Below, in pieces: positions 25,035 to 34,283 of a stretch of DNA of 64,000 bases. Source of the stretch: Hymenobacter ginkgonis (GTDB lineage: Bacteria; Bacteroidota; Bacteroidia; Cytophagales; Hymenobacteraceae); NCBI RefSeq assembly GCF_009755225.1, contig NZ_WQKZ01000004.1, positions 310,001-374,000 on the forward strand. Direction: 5' to 3'. The stretch's first letter is position 1; the number at the start of each line of letters is the position of its first letter. Made by a program: the position numbers and the translations under genes. The notes beneath the pieces are model-generated. The model worked only from the letters and a program-made list of their open reading frames with translations, made no database searches and had not been told where the DNA came from.

Positions 25035-27200
25035 CTACGGCCGTCGTGGTTCGGCAATGGGTAGGCTTAGTGTAAAAGTGCTGCCTACCCCCACTTCACT
25101 TTCCACCGTGAGCGTGCCGCCGTGGCCATAGGTAATGATATCGTAGGCCAGCGAGAGGCCTAGGCCAGTGCCTTCGCCGGTGGGCTTCGTAGTAAAGAAG
25201 GGCTGGAAGACCTTGGCCCGCACAGCGGCGGGCATGCCCGTACCGTTGTCGCGCACGGCTAGCTGCACCTGCTGGTCGGTGTAGGTAGCGCGCACGCGCA
25301 CGGTGGGCGCATAGCCAGGCTCGCCGGTTTGCTGGCGCTGCTGCACGGCGTAGAAGGCGTTATTGTACAGATTAAGTAACACTCGGCCTAGGTCTTGCCC
25401 TACCCCCCCCACCAGCGGCAAGCCGGCCGCAAAGTCTGTGTGGAAGGCCACGTTGAAGGTTTTATCTTTCGCCCGTAGGCTGTGGTAAGCCAGCAGGAAG
25501 TACTCTTGGCAAAGAGCAGAAAGGTCGGTAGGTAGGTGCTCGCCGGCGCTAGGCCGGCTGTGCTCGAGCATCCCCCGCACAATGCTACTAGCGCGCTGCC
25601 CGTGCTGGGTGATTTTGGCCATGTTTTGGCGCAGGTCGCCTACCAGTTCGGCCTCCAGGCCGGTGTCGCGGGCGGGGCGTATCTGTTCTTCGGCCAACTC
25701 GTCGAGAAGCTCGGTGCTAACTTCCGAGAAGTTGTTGACGAAGTTGAGCGGGTTCTGAATTTCGTGGGCAATGCCGGCCGTGAGCTCGCCGAGGCTGGCC
25801 ATTTTTTCTTTCTGAATGAGCTGCTGCTGGGTGGCGCGCAGTTCGGTCAGGGCCAGCTCGGCGCGGTTGCGCTGGCCCACTACTTCTGCCGTGCGCTCGG
25901 CTACCAACTGCTCAAGGCGTTCGTTTTGGGAGGCCAGCAGCTGCTGTTTTTCCTGCTCTTGGGCACTGGTGCGGGCTGATAGTTCTTCTACTTCTTTTAG
26001 CCGAATGGCCAACTCCTTGCCGGTGCGGGCGTAGCGCTGACCCAGCAACAGCGACAGTATCAGCGGGTTGGTGATGTAAGAGCCGTTTAGCAGCATATTG
26101 CCCAGCACATAGTGCGGGGTGAGGGCCGTTACGAGCGTGCCCGACATGAAGAAGAACGCGCCCACCAACATGGCGGCTACTACTGCGGCGGCGCCCATTT
26201 CGTGCTGCTGCTGCCCGCGCAGGCTAGCCCGAATAGCATCGGAATAGATGCCAAAGGCAAAGACATAAACCGTAAAAAACGGCGCCCACCAGCCCATAAA
26301 ATTCAGCACCACCGCCGTAGCAAACAGCCCTAGCAGCAGGCGGTAGGTAGCGCCCCGCGGCTGGTTGGCCATGATGTAAATGGTAGTCAGCCCCCAAATG
26401 GCGGCAAAAGTGGTGCAGGTGATGTCGGCCAGGCCAGCGCCAAATACCACCGCCGTACGCTCAGAACTGAGCCACGCCACGCCGGCTATGGCCGCGCCCA
26501 GCGCCGCTGGCAGCGCGTAGCCCGAGTAGTAAAGGTTGCCTCGCTCCTTGCGAAACCACATAAACAGCAGCAGGTGCACGAAGCCCGCAAAAAACAGCAG
26601 CCCCGCCCGGCCCGCAAACTGAAAGCTGTCGATGCGGCGGTCGGCGAGGTAGCGGGCAGCGGCTTCAGCGGGCTCGTGCACTTCGAGGCGCACGGCGGGC
26701 GTGCCTTGCAAAAGCATTCCTGACGAATAGGTATAATACAGGTTATCAACCCCAAATGACCAATGCACCCGTATTTCTACTGGCCCAGCTCGGGCGAAGC
26801 GTATAGGCACCGGCTCGTGGTTGAGGTAGAGCGTTAGCTCGCCGCCGGTGGCGCTTGGCAAGCGGCCACGGCGACTTAGCAGCTGCCCAGCGAGGTAGAT
26901 TTCGGTGGCCCCGGTTTGCGAGAGCGTGAGGGCCAGGGGGCGCCCTACCCACCCAGCGGGCACCAGCAGGCGGTAGCGCCACCAGCCCTCGCCGGCCCGG
27001 CGGGCGGGGGGTAGGACGTGCAGGTTCTGGGTAGGGTCGAGGGGCTGCCAGGCGGGGCCAACTGCCGAATCGGGGCCGGGGCGAAACGCCCAGCCACTGG
27101 GGCCCAGCAGCACCCCCGCCGGCGGCAGGGGGGTAGGCCGGCCCAGCGCGGACCCCGCAGCACAGAGCAAAAAATACAAGTAGAAGCAGCAAAAACGCAT
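25035..27200 (-). CDS. Sensor histidine kinase with 7TMR-DISM input domain
   Basis: About 721 residues from ATG 27200 (a GTG/ATG choice at 27242 is possible). Signal peptide, then an extracytoplasmic jelly-roll-like region (about 20-185) of the 7TMR-DISM extracellular type (WWRYRLLVPAGWVGRPLALTL). Seven membrane spans follow (about 195-405), then a coiled coil (EELSARTSAQEQEKQQLLASQ), HisKA with phospho-His in GIAHEIQNPLNF, and HATPase with NNAFYAV, DNGTGMP and GTGLGLSLAYDII. It senses an envelope signal and phosphorylates a regulator. No response regulator is adjacent, so it is an orphan here. Confidence 0.88.
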   Translation of the reverse strand: MRFCCFYLYFLLCAAGSALGRPTPLPPAGVLLGPSGWAFRPGPDSAVGPAWQPLDPTQNLHVLPPARRAGEGWWRYRLLVPAGWVGRPLALTLSQTGATEIYLAGQLLSRRGRLPSATGGELTLYLNHEPVPIRFARAGPVEIRVHWSFGVDNLYYTYSSGMLLQGTPAVRLEVHEPAEAAARYLADRRIDSFQFAGRAGLLFFAGFVHLLLFMWFRKERGNLYYSGYALPAALGAAIAGVAWLSSERTAVVFGAGLADITCTTFAAIWGLTTIYIMANQPRGATYRLLLGLFATAVVLNFMGWWAPFFTVYVFAFGIYSDAIRASLRGQQQHEMGAAAVVAAMLVGAFFFMSGTLVTALTPHYVLGNMLLNGSYITNPLILSLLLGQRYARTGKELAIRLKEVEELSARTSAQEQEKQQLLASQNERLEQLVAERTAEVVGQRNRAELALTELRATQQQLIQKEKMASLGELTAGIAHEIQNPLNFVNNFSEVSTELLDELAEEQIRPARDTGLEAELVGDLRQNMAKITQHGQRASSIVRGMLEHSRPSAGEHLPTDLSALCQEYFLLAYHSLRAKDKTFNVAFHTDFAAGLPLVGGVGQDLGRVLLNLYNNAFYAVQQRQQTGEPGYAPTVRVRATYTDQQVQLAVRDNGTGMPAAVRAKVFQPFFTTKPTGEGTGLGLSLAYDIITYGHGGTLTVESEVGVGSTFTLSLPIAEPRRP

Positions 27201-27258
27201 GACCAGCAGGAGAAGCGAAAAGGCAGGGGTAGGCACAACCACGCAAGGCTGCGCGCCG

Positions 27259-29073
27259 CTATTTCACGCCGCGCAGGCGGTGCCACCAGTAGTTGGCTTC
27301 GTGCAGCAGGCGGGTGGGCCAGCCCTCCAGCACATCGGTCCAGGGTAGGCCCTGGGCAAAGCGCTGGCGGTCGCGCCAGCGCAGCACGGCCAGGATGTCG
27401 GGCTCGTGCAGGGGCCAGATTTGGCAGAGCGGCGCGCTGCTGCCGGTGGCCACAATAATGCCGTTGACGGCGCGGCGGGCTGCCTCGTTGGCGCCTTCCA
27501 TCGTGGCTAGGTCGGTGTTGGTGCGCACATAGTCAGAGGCCAGAAACAGGTTTTGGATGCCGCAAAAGCTCTCGGGCCGCAGGCTCCACGAGTTGGCCGT
27601 GTTCACGAGCAGTGGCTCGGTATTGTGCGCGGCCGCAAACGGGCTTTGAATGGGCGGCGGCACTACGTGCTCGGTGCCGGGCTCAATATCGGAGTCGATG
27701 TGGTAGCGCACCAGCATATCGTCCGTCAGTAGAGATGTGCCATCGGCTTGTACTAAGCTCTTTTTTAGCTCTTCCCACACCTCCTTGGCCACTTCGGGCA
27801 GCTCGCAGTCGGAGGCCGTTTTGCCATTCAGGCCCTTATTAAACCAGTCGCTCACGTCTATCGAAATCAGGCCCTTTACCTGGCCATTGCCGTAGCCGGC
27901 TAGCGGGTGCTGGGGCCAGAACTGCGCCTGCGAAATACCGGTGAGCGCCCACGGCGAGTCGAGGCAAATGACGTGGCCGGGGGTCAGCGGCACGTCCACG
28001 TTGAGGTAGTACTGAATGCCATTCATCCAATTCAGGGCCTGGGTGGCGGGCGCGGCCAGTGTTTGGATGAAGCCCAGCGTGGCATCGACGGCCAGCATAT
28101 CGTCGTTGATGAGCTGGGCCATGCGCTCGACCGGCACGGCGGCCACGTAGTAATCGGCCTCGATGAGCTCCTCGACCGACTCGACGTCGCGGCGCATGTA
28201 GGCCGCCGTAATGCGCCGGCTAAACGGGTCGCACGTCAGGCGCGTGATGTAGTGGTGCTGGTGGTAGCGCACACCCAGCGCCCCGGTCAGGTGCTTCAGC
28301 CAGGGGGTAAGCCACACTTCGTTGGTTGGCCCGTTGAGCACGCGGTCGGTGTGGGCTTCGGGGTTGGCCGTGAGCAGCAACAACTGGAGCAGAATGTCGC
28401 CGCCGGTCTTGATGCTCATTAGCTTGGGCTGGGCCGCCACCAGCGAGTGCGTAAGGCCACCCACGCAGTAAATTTCGTACGGAAATGGCACGGGGGGCGG
28501 CCCCACGCCGTCGCGGTGGCGCTGCTCATCGGTTTGCATAAACTGCCACCAGCTCATGCGCTCGTACACCTGCTGCCGCCGCTCGTAGCTCGAGGTGAGG
28601 ATACGCCACAGGCTGTGGGCAAACAGGTGCATATCGCTGCGCGTCAGTCCCGTATCGGCGCCGGCCAAGTCCTGCAAAATGGTTTCGAGGTCGGCCAGGG
28701 TCTTGGGAAAGTTGACCAGCGCCGGCAGCGGCGGCCGGCCAAAGCGGGCCAGCAGCACCCGTTGCGAGGCCACCAAGTTGTCGAACACGCCCTGCGGATT
28801 ATTGCCGTAGGGAATGCGCTTCATCGTGTCGGTAATGTGGCGGTAGAAACCCGGAAAGAAGCGGAAACCGTGTTCACCGGGCAGGTCGGGGCGGCCATCT
28901 TTCCCAGTGTTGGGCACGTTTACCGAGCGTGCCTTACCGCCCACATACTCCGGCTGCCGCTCATAAACATCCACCGAAAAGCCTCGCTCGGCCAGCTCGT
29001 GCGCCGCACTCATGCCCGCCACGCCCCCTCCTAGTACAGCAACCTTGATAGCAGAAGTAGGGGTAGAGACCAT
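27259..29073 (-). CDS. FAD-dependent oxidoreductase (phytoene desaturase/amine oxidase-like)
   Basis: 604 residues. Rossmann FAD site at the N-terminus (VAVLGGGVAGMSAAHELAERGFSVDVYE) and the second FAD motif KARSV; the C-terminal FLASDYVRTNTDLATMEGANEAARRAVNGI closes the cofactor site as in flavin amine oxidases, carotenoid desaturases and hydroxysqualene dehydroxylase-like enzymes. Length and HGFRFFPGFY resemble a bacterial group usually annotated as FAD-dependent oxidoreductase or phytoene dehydrogenase-like. Substrate unknown; no carotenoid or hopanoid genes are adjacent. Lies directly upstream of the 7TM kinase on the same strand. Confidence 0.8.
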   Translation of the reverse strand: MVSTPTSAIKVAVLGGGVAGMSAAHELAERGFSVDVYERQPEYVGGKARSVNVPNTGKDGRPDLPGEHGFRFFPGFYRHITDTMKRIPYGNNPQGVFDNLVASQRVLLARFGRPPLPALVNFPKTLADLETILQDLAGADTGLTRSDMHLFAHSLWRILTSSYERRQQVYERMSWWQFMQTDEQRHRDGVGPPPVPFPYEIYCVGGLTHSLVAAQPKLMSIKTGGDILLQLLLLTANPEAHTDRVLNGPTNEVWLTPWLKHLTGALGVRYHQHHYITRLTCDPFSRRITAAYMRRDVESVEELIEADYYVAAVPVERMAQLINDDMLAVDATLGFIQTLAAPATQALNWMNGIQYYLNVDVPLTPGHVICLDSPWALTGISQAQFWPQHPLAGYGNGQVKGLISIDVSDWFNKGLNGKTASDCELPEVAKEVWEELKKSLVQADGTSLLTDDMLVRYHIDSDIEPGTEHVVPPPIQSPFAAAHNTEPLLVNTANSWSLRPESFCGIQNLFLASDYVRTNTDLATMEGANEAARRAVNGIIVATGSSAPLCQIWPLHEPDILAVLRWRDRQRFAQGLPWTDVLEGWPTRLLHEANYWWHRLRGVK

Positions 29074-29396
29074 AGTTCGCAGAATACAGTGACATTAACT
29101 GATACATCTTGACTACCAAGACTTAAAGGTAAAAAAAATACCGATATTATTTCATTGTTTAAAAGAGCGCCAAATTCTCTATTTCGCGTTCCGTACCACG
29201 CCGCCACTGCCCAGTCGGCCGCCATGCTAGCCACCGGCCACCGCCAGCAGAAAGCAACCCGGACACTAGAAGGCGACCGGCTTAGCGCTGTTGAGCCAAG
29301 CGGGGGTAGGCAGCCGGCCTACCTACCCCCCTACGCCGTGCCGTGCTGGCGGCGGGCACTCGCGCAACTATTGCCAAGCGTAGGGGTTAGCTAGCC
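29074..29396. other. Divergent intergenic region
   Basis: 323 bases between the FAD oxidoreductase (minus) and the AraC regulator (plus). It probably holds both promoters, but I see no convincing -33/-7 pair. No supported gene. Confidence 0.5.
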
Positions 29397-30299
29397 ATGG
29401 AAACGCCCGCGCTGCCCACCTTCAGCTTCGATGCCTACCCCCAGACGGCCGAGCCGCTACCGCTCAAGCCGCCTACCGACGCGTTGGCGCAGCTGGTGGT
29501 GTACCGGCGCGAGGAGCGGTTTGCTACCTGCCGCCAGCACATCGAGCTGCACCGGCGCGCGTTTTATAAAATCTCGCTGTTTGGGGAAGGTGGGGGCACG
29601 TTCACCCTCAACGACGAAGTAATCAGCGTGGCGCCCCAGTCCATCCTGCTCGTGCGGCCGGGCACAGCCCTGAGCTGGCGCCTGCACGAAGGCCGCCAAA
29701 CCGGGCTCTACGGCTTCTTCTCCCCCGATTTTTATAATGCGGGTTTGCTGCCCGGTTTTCAGCTCCAGGCTGTGCTGGCCGGCGGGGCGCCCTACGTATA
29801 CCACGCCTGTACTCCTACCGAATACGCGGCGCTCTGGGAGAGTGGCGAACAGCTTTATGCCCAGCAGGCGCACCCCGAGAAAGCCCGCCTCTACCTGCGC
29901 TTATTGCTGGCTGATGTTCGCCCCTGGGAGCAGGCGGCGCCGCGCGGCGCGGCGGGCGCAGGCCATACCGTGGTGCAGCAGTTTTTGCACCTGGCCGAGG
30001 CACGCTTGGCCGCCGGCGAGCCCGCGCTACCTCTCGATGCCTACGCCGAAGCCCTGCACCTGGCCCCCAAATACCTGAGTGCCCTCTGCCGCCAGGCCAC
30101 CGGTAAAAGCGCCGCCCACCTGCTCCGCGAAAAGGTGGCCACCGAAGCCAAAGTGCTGCTGACTGGCACCGCGCTGCCCATCGGCGAGATTGCTTACCGG
30201 CTGGCTTTCTACGACGTGGCCCATTTTTCGCGCTGGTTTAAGCAAGCGGCCGGCCAGGCACCATCGGCCTACCGGGCGCAGTTTGGGGCGTACAAATAG
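29397..30299 (+). CDS. AraC family transcriptional regulator
   Basis: 300 residues. An N-terminal cupin-like sensing domain (about 15-170, HRRAFYKISLFGEGGGTFTLN..ISVAPQSILLVRPGTALSW) and the C-terminal double HTH of AraC/XylS (about 195-300: HLAPKYLSALCRQATGKSAAHLL, then IGEIAYRLAFYDVAHFSRWFKQAAGQAPSAYR). It binds DNA and probably an aromatic or small ligand. Directly upstream of the reductase and EthD-like genes on the same strand, so it is their likely regulator. ATG 29397 is the first start after the intergenic region. Confidence 0.9.
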   Translation: METPALPTFSFDAYPQTAEPLPLKPPTDALAQLVVYRREERFATCRQHIELHRRAFYKISLFGEGGGTFTLNDEVISVAPQSILLVRPGTALSWRLHEGRQTGLYGFFSPDFYNAGLLPGFQLQAVLAGGAPYVYHACTPTEYAALWESGEQLYAQQAHPEKARLYLRLLLADVRPWEQAAPRGAAGAGHTVVQQFLHLAEARLAAGEPALPLDAYAEALHLAPKYLSALCRQATGKSAAHLLREKVATEAKVLLTGTALPIGEIAYRLAFYDVAHFSRWFKQAAGQAPSAYRAQFGAYK

Positions 30300-30433
30300 T
30301 TCGGCACTTGGTACAAGGCGGCGGGTAGTGGCCGCCGGTAGTTTTGTGCTTCGGCTCCGCAGGTGCGGCGCTTAGCCTGCGCCCGATGGCTCCTTTGTGG
30401 GCCGCGGGCGGGGCGTTTTCGTACTCAGTAGTT

Positions 30434-31501
30434 ATGGATAAAATTGCGTTAATCGTCGGGGCTAGCGGCATCATCGGCAGCAACCTTGCCCGCGAGCTGC
30501 TCGCCACCGGCTGGACTACCTATGGCCTGGCCCGCAACCCCAAAACCGACGTGCCGGGCTTGCAGCCCGTAGCCGCCGACTTACTCAGCCCCGAAAGCCT
30601 GCACACGGCGCTGGCCCACGTGGCGCCGACCCACGTTTTCCTCACCAGTTGGATGCGCAACGACACCGAAGCGGAGAACATCCGCGTGAACGGGGGCATG
30701 GTGCGCAACCTGCTGGCGGCGCTTGCGCCCAAGCACTCGGTGCAGCACGTGGCCCTCGTGACGGGCCTCAAGCACTACCTCGGGCCGTTTGACTCGTATG
30801 CCCGGGCCGGCTCGCTGCCCCCTACCCCCCTGCGCGAGGAGCAGCCCCGGCTGCCCATCGAGAATTTCTACTACGCCCAGGAAGACGAGGTGTACGCCGC
30901 CGCGGCCCGCGATGGCTTTACCTGGAGCATTCACCGGCCGCATACCATTATTGGGCAGGCCGTAGGCAACCTCATGAACATGGGCACCACGCTGGCCGTG
31001 TACGCCAGTATTTGCAAGGAAACGGGCCGGCCGTTTCAGTGGCCGGGCTCGGAGGCGCAGTGGCATGGCTTGTCTGACGTGACCGATGCCCGCATTATTG
31101 CTAAGCAGCTGGTGTGGGCCGCCACGGCCGAAACTGCCCGCAACGAGGCCTTCAACATCGTGAATGGCGACTACTTCCGCTGGAGCTGGCTCTGGCCGCG
31201 GCTGGCCGCCTGGTTTGGCGTCGAAGCCGCCGGCTTCGATGGCACGGTGCACCCGCTGGAAACCGAGCTGGCCGGCGATGCCGACGTGTGGCGCGACATC
31301 GCTACCCGCCACCAGCTGGCGGTACCCGACTTGAACAAGCTGGCCTCGCCCTGGCACACCGACCTCGACTTGGGCCGGCCCATTGAGGTGATGACCGACA
31401 TGTCGAAAAGCCGCCGGGCGGGCTTCACCACTTTTCAGTCTACCGAGCACTCGTTTTTCGATTTGTTTGCGCAGCTGCGAACCGACCGGCTGATTCCGTA
31501 A
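30434..31501 (+). CDS. SDR oxidoreductase of the PRISE (progesterone 5-beta-reductase/iridoid synthase-like) type
   Basis: 355 residues from ATG 30434; the frame is open to 30344 but the Rossmann start MDKIALIVGASGIIGSNLA fixes the start. NAD(P)-binding GASGIIG, then the PRISE-typical NFYYAQED motif, in which the Tyr takes the place of the classic YxxxK catalytic Tyr, and WSIHRPHTIIGQA. The C-terminal half carries FNIVNGDYFRWSWLWPRLA. PRISE enzymes reduce enones with NADPH. The substrate here is unknown. Downstream of the AraC regulator; a terminator follows it. Confidence 0.85.
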   Translation: MDKIALIVGASGIIGSNLARELLATGWTTYGLARNPKTDVPGLQPVAADLLSPESLHTALAHVAPTHVFLTSWMRNDTEAENIRVNGGMVRNLLAALAPKHSVQHVALVTGLKHYLGPFDSYARAGSLPPTPLREEQPRLPIENFYYAQEDEVYAAAARDGFTWSIHRPHTIIGQAVGNLMNMGTTLAVYASICKETGRPFQWPGSEAQWHGLSDVTDARIIAKQLVWAATAETARNEAFNIVNGDYFRWSWLWPRLAAWFGVEAAGFDGTVHPLETELAGDADVWRDIATRHQLAVPDLNKLASPWHTDLDLGRPIEVMTDMSKSRRAGFTTFQSTEHSFFDLFAQLRTDRLIP

Positions 31502-31517
31502 AGCAACTGATTACTTG

Positions 31518-31549
31518 CCCGCCCGCTAGCCCCGGGCGGGTATTTTTTT
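31518..31549 (+). terminator. Terminator
   Basis: CCCGCCC-GCTAGCCCC-GGGCGGG followed by TATTTTTTT, just after the PRISE-like gene. Confidence 0.7.
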
Positions 31550-31565
31550 CCCTTTCCACTTCTCT

Positions 31566-32591
31566 ATGTCTGCCCAAACCCCTAGCCCAGCCGGCGCCGA
31601 CCCCCGCGCCGATAACGGCCACCGGCCGCCCATGCTCACTAGCTACCACACCACCACAGCACCGCTCATCGTCACGCCAACTTTCTTGACGCGGGCCGAC
31701 GCCACGCCCCGCACCCAGCGGCCCCAGGAAGAAGGCGCGACCCGCGACCGCCGCGGCGCGGGCATCGAGAACCCCGACGCGGAGCCCACCGAAATTGCAC
31801 TGGAAGCCAACCCCAACCTCGATTTTGAGCATTGGGATGAGTATTGGCGCAAGGTGCACGGCCCCAAATTCGCCTACGAGGAGCCGGGCACCGACAATGA
31901 GTTGGTACTGCGCTACGACCAGGTGCATCGCGTGGCGGGCGGGCCGTCCTCTTTTTTTACGCCACCCTACCGGGCCATGATTCAGGAAAACGGCCAGCTC
32001 GTAGCCGACCCCTACGCCCGGGTGCCCGCCTACCAGCGCCCGCGCTTCGATGGCTTTGCCTACATCGCCTACGCGGCCGAGGCCGACATCAACCGGGTGC
32101 TGAAGCAGGACCAATACGCCAAGCGCATCATTGCCGACGAGCAAACGGTCTTCCGCCTGGTTACCCGCGAAATTACCCGCGAGTATATTCTGCTGCCCAG
32201 CGCGCAGCACCGCGACCCCATTAGCCTGGTCAAAATCCATTACCGGCGGCCCGAATTGAGCCGCGCGGAGTTTCAGGCGCGCCTGCTGCGGCAGCACGCC
32301 CCGCTGGTGCTGGCCCAGCCCGCCACCCACACCTACGTGCGCCGCTACGCCCAATTGCACAACATCGGCTCGTCGCAGCAGCCCGACCCCGAAGGCGAGC
32401 TTATCGACGGTATTTCGGTGTTCGCCTTCGCCAGCATGAACGATGTGGAGGACTACCTGGCCAGCGACGACTACCGGGCTATTGCCGCCGACGAAGCCAC
32501 CTTCACCGACGTGGCGCAGTCGGAGTATTGGACTGGCCTCAACTACAGCGTTATCAATCGGCTGCTGCCCGAGTTGGCTACGGCTTACTGA
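31566..32591 (+). CDS. EthD-domain-like protein, two barrel halves
   Basis: 341 residues. After a Pro/Ala/Thr-rich N-terminal 75 residues comes a first EthD-like half (FEHWDEYWRKVHGPKFAYEE..FDGFAYIAYAAEADINRVL). A second half follows (ISLVKIHYRRPELSRAEFQARLL..HAPLVL, YVRRYAQLHNIG, DGISVFAFASMNDVEDYL). The pattern HW..YW...HGP, with paired dimeric alpha-beta barrels, is that of EthD/ABM-type proteins that act on or bind small aromatic or ether compounds. Together with the AraC gene and the reductase it suggests a small catabolic or detoxification unit. Confidence 0.75.
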   Translation: MSAQTPSPAGADPRADNGHRPPMLTSYHTTTAPLIVTPTFLTRADATPRTQRPQEEGATRDRRGAGIENPDAEPTEIALEANPNLDFEHWDEYWRKVHGPKFAYEEPGTDNELVLRYDQVHRVAGGPSSFFTPPYRAMIQENGQLVADPYARVPAYQRPRFDGFAYIAYAAEADINRVLKQDQYAKRIIADEQTVFRLVTREITREYILLPSAQHRDPISLVKIHYRRPELSRAEFQARLLRQHAPLVLAQPATHTYVRRYAQLHNIGSSQQPDPEGELIDGISVFAFASMNDVEDYLASDDYRAIAADEATFTDVAQSEYWTGLNYSVINRLLPELATAY

Positions 32592-32710
32592 AGTGTGTGA
32601 ACTGGAAGCCAGATGAGCAGGACGTGTTTAGTAAGGTTTCATGGACATTCCCTACCTCCTGCCGAGCCGGGCAGGCCTAGCTTTGCGCGCTTTATATTAC
32701 TGACCGCGCC

Positions 32711-34066
32711 ATGCCCGAAGGCACTATTTTGCTCATTGATGATGAGGCGAGCCTGCGCCGGGTAGTGGCGCGGGTGCTCGAGTTTGAAGGCTATACCGTA
32801 TGGCAGGCGCCCGATGCCCAGCGCGGCCTCGAAGCCCTGCGCCAGCACGCGGCCGAGGTGCTGGTCATCCTCTGCGATGTGAAGCTGCCCGACGCCCACG
32901 GCGTGGCGCTGCTACCCCGCCTGCGTGCCCTGGCCCCACTGGCCGAAGTGATTTTGCTGACTGCCTACGGCACCATTGCCGACGGCGTACAGGCCATGAA
33001 AGAGGGGGCCTTCGACTACCTCACCAAGGGCGACTCGGACGACCAATTGCTGGCAATAGTGGCGCGAGCCGTAGAAAAAGCCCGGCTCCAACACCGGGTA
33101 GCGGAGCTGGAAAAGCAAGTAGGTACCCAGTACAGCTTCGCCTCGATGATTGGCCACTCGCCGGCCCTGCTGCGGGCCAAAGCCCTGGCCGAGCGCGTGG
33201 CGCCCACCGAGGCCGCCGTGCTGCTCGAAGGGCCTACCGGCAGCGGCAAGGAGCTATTTGCCCAAGCTATTCACCAAGCTAGCCCGCGCCGGGGCAAGCC
33301 CTTTGTAGCCGTCAATTGCAGCGCCTTTCCCAAGGATTTGCTCGAATCGGAGCTGTTTGGCTACCGCAAAGGCGCTTTTACGGGCGCCCTCACCGACAAA
33401 AAAGGCTTATTTGAGGAAGCTAATGGCGGCACGTTGTTTTTGGATGAAATCGGCGAGTTAGATATCACCTTGCAAGCCAAGCTGCTGCGCGTGCTCGAAA
33501 CCCAGGAATACCACAAGCTCGGCGACTCGAAGCCCAGCAAGGGCAACGTGCGGTTGGTGGCCGCTACCAACCGCAACCTGCGAGCCGAGGCCGACCAAGG
33601 CCACTTTCGGGCCGACTTGTACTACCGCCTCTCGGTGTTTGTGGTGCCCGTGCCGCCGCTCAATGCCCGGCGCGAAGACATCGAGCCGCTGGCCGAATAT
33701 TTTCTCCAATTTTACGCTGCCAAGCTGCGCAAGCGGCTGCGCGGCATGGATGCCGAATTTCGGCAATTGCTGCGCGCCTACGACTGGCGCGGCAATGTGC
33801 GCGAACTCAAGAACGTGCTCGAACGGGCCGTTATTCTGGCCGATGAGGAGCGGCTAACGGCCGATACCCTACCCCCCGAATTTCAGGCCTTTCCTACCCC
33901 CCACGCGGGCGACGAGCCCACCGGCAGCCGCACCCTGCGTGCCCTGGAAAAACGCCAGATTCAGCTGGTGCTGCAAGAAGTAGCCGGCAATAAGATGGAG
34001 GCCGCCCGCCAACTGGGCATCGGTGTCAAAACCCTGTATCGCAAGATTGAAGAGTATGGCCTGTAG
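32711..34066 (+). CDS. Sigma-54-dependent NtrC-type response regulator (1 of 2)
   Basis: 451 residues. REC domain 1-120 with acidic D10/D11, phospho-site D56, T84 and K106. AAA+ domain with Walker A GPTGSGKE (174-181), the sigma-54 contact loop GAFTGA (221-226) and FLDEIGELD Walker B. The Fis-type HTH follows at the C-terminus (about 410-451). It activates RNA polymerase carrying sigma-54. A perfect dyad and a GG-N10-GC promoter lie directly downstream of this gene, before its likely partner kinase. Potassium context follows. Very similar in order to the regulator at 38172. Confidence 0.92.
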   Translation: MPEGTILLIDDEASLRRVVARVLEFEGYTVWQAPDAQRGLEALRQHAAEVLVILCDVKLPDAHGVALLPRLRALAPLAEVILLTAYGTIADGVQAMKEGAFDYLTKGDSDDQLLAIVARAVEKARLQHRVAELEKQVGTQYSFASMIGHSPALLRAKALAERVAPTEAAVLLEGPTGSGKELFAQAIHQASPRRGKPFVAVNCSAFPKDLLESELFGYRKGAFTGALTDKKGLFEEANGGTLFLDEIGELDITLQAKLLRVLETQEYHKLGDSKPSKGNVRLVAATNRNLRAEADQGHFRADLYYRLSVFVVPVPPLNARREDIEPLAEYFLQFYAAKLRKRLRGMDAEFRQLLRAYDWRGNVRELKNVLERAVILADEERLTADTLPPEFQAFPTPHAGDEPTGSRTLRALEKRQIQLVLQEVAGNKMEAARQLGIGVKTLYRKIEEYGL

Positions 34067-34086
34067 GCGGCACGTGGCCGGGCCAA

Positions 34087-34126
34087 CCGGGTCTTTTTGA
34101 CCTGGCACCGGGTCAAAAAGACCCGG
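34087..34126. promoter_or_regulatory. Perfect dyad, candidate enhancer (UAS)
   Basis: CCGGGTCTTTTTGACC-TGGCACC-GGGTCAAAAAGACCCGG, 16-base perfect arms. No T-run follows on the plus strand, so a terminator is less likely than a dimeric binding site for the NtrC-type regulator encoded just upstream. Confidence 0.45.
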
Positions 34127-34145
34127 TCAGGGGGAGGAAATGAAT

Positions 34146-34162
34146 AAGGCATAACACTTGCC
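34146..34162 (+). promoter_or_regulatory. Candidate sigma-54 promoter
   Basis: AAGGCATAACACTTGCCT has GG at 34148-34149 and GC at 34160-34161 with ten bases between, the invariant spacing of -24/-12 promoters. It lies about 120 bases before the kinase start at 34284. Confidence 0.5.
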
Positions 34163-34283
34163 TAATTTCTTTTCCCTTTTATAGCCAGTATTTTAAGCCG
34201 CCAATGCGAGGCGCCTTACTAACTTGGTGCAGCGTTGGTAAAGCTTGTGGCGAAAGGAACGGACTTTTCCGGACTTTCGCGTT

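Noticed and set aside
29155..29394. Small gene upstream of the AraC regulator
   Set aside because: No signal, domain or neighbour supports it, and it lies in a divergent promoter region.
34087..34126. Plain terminator for the first NtrC-type gene
   Set aside because: Perfect arms but no T-run on the plus strand, and it adjoins a sigma-54 promoter; a binding site is more likely, though not proven.
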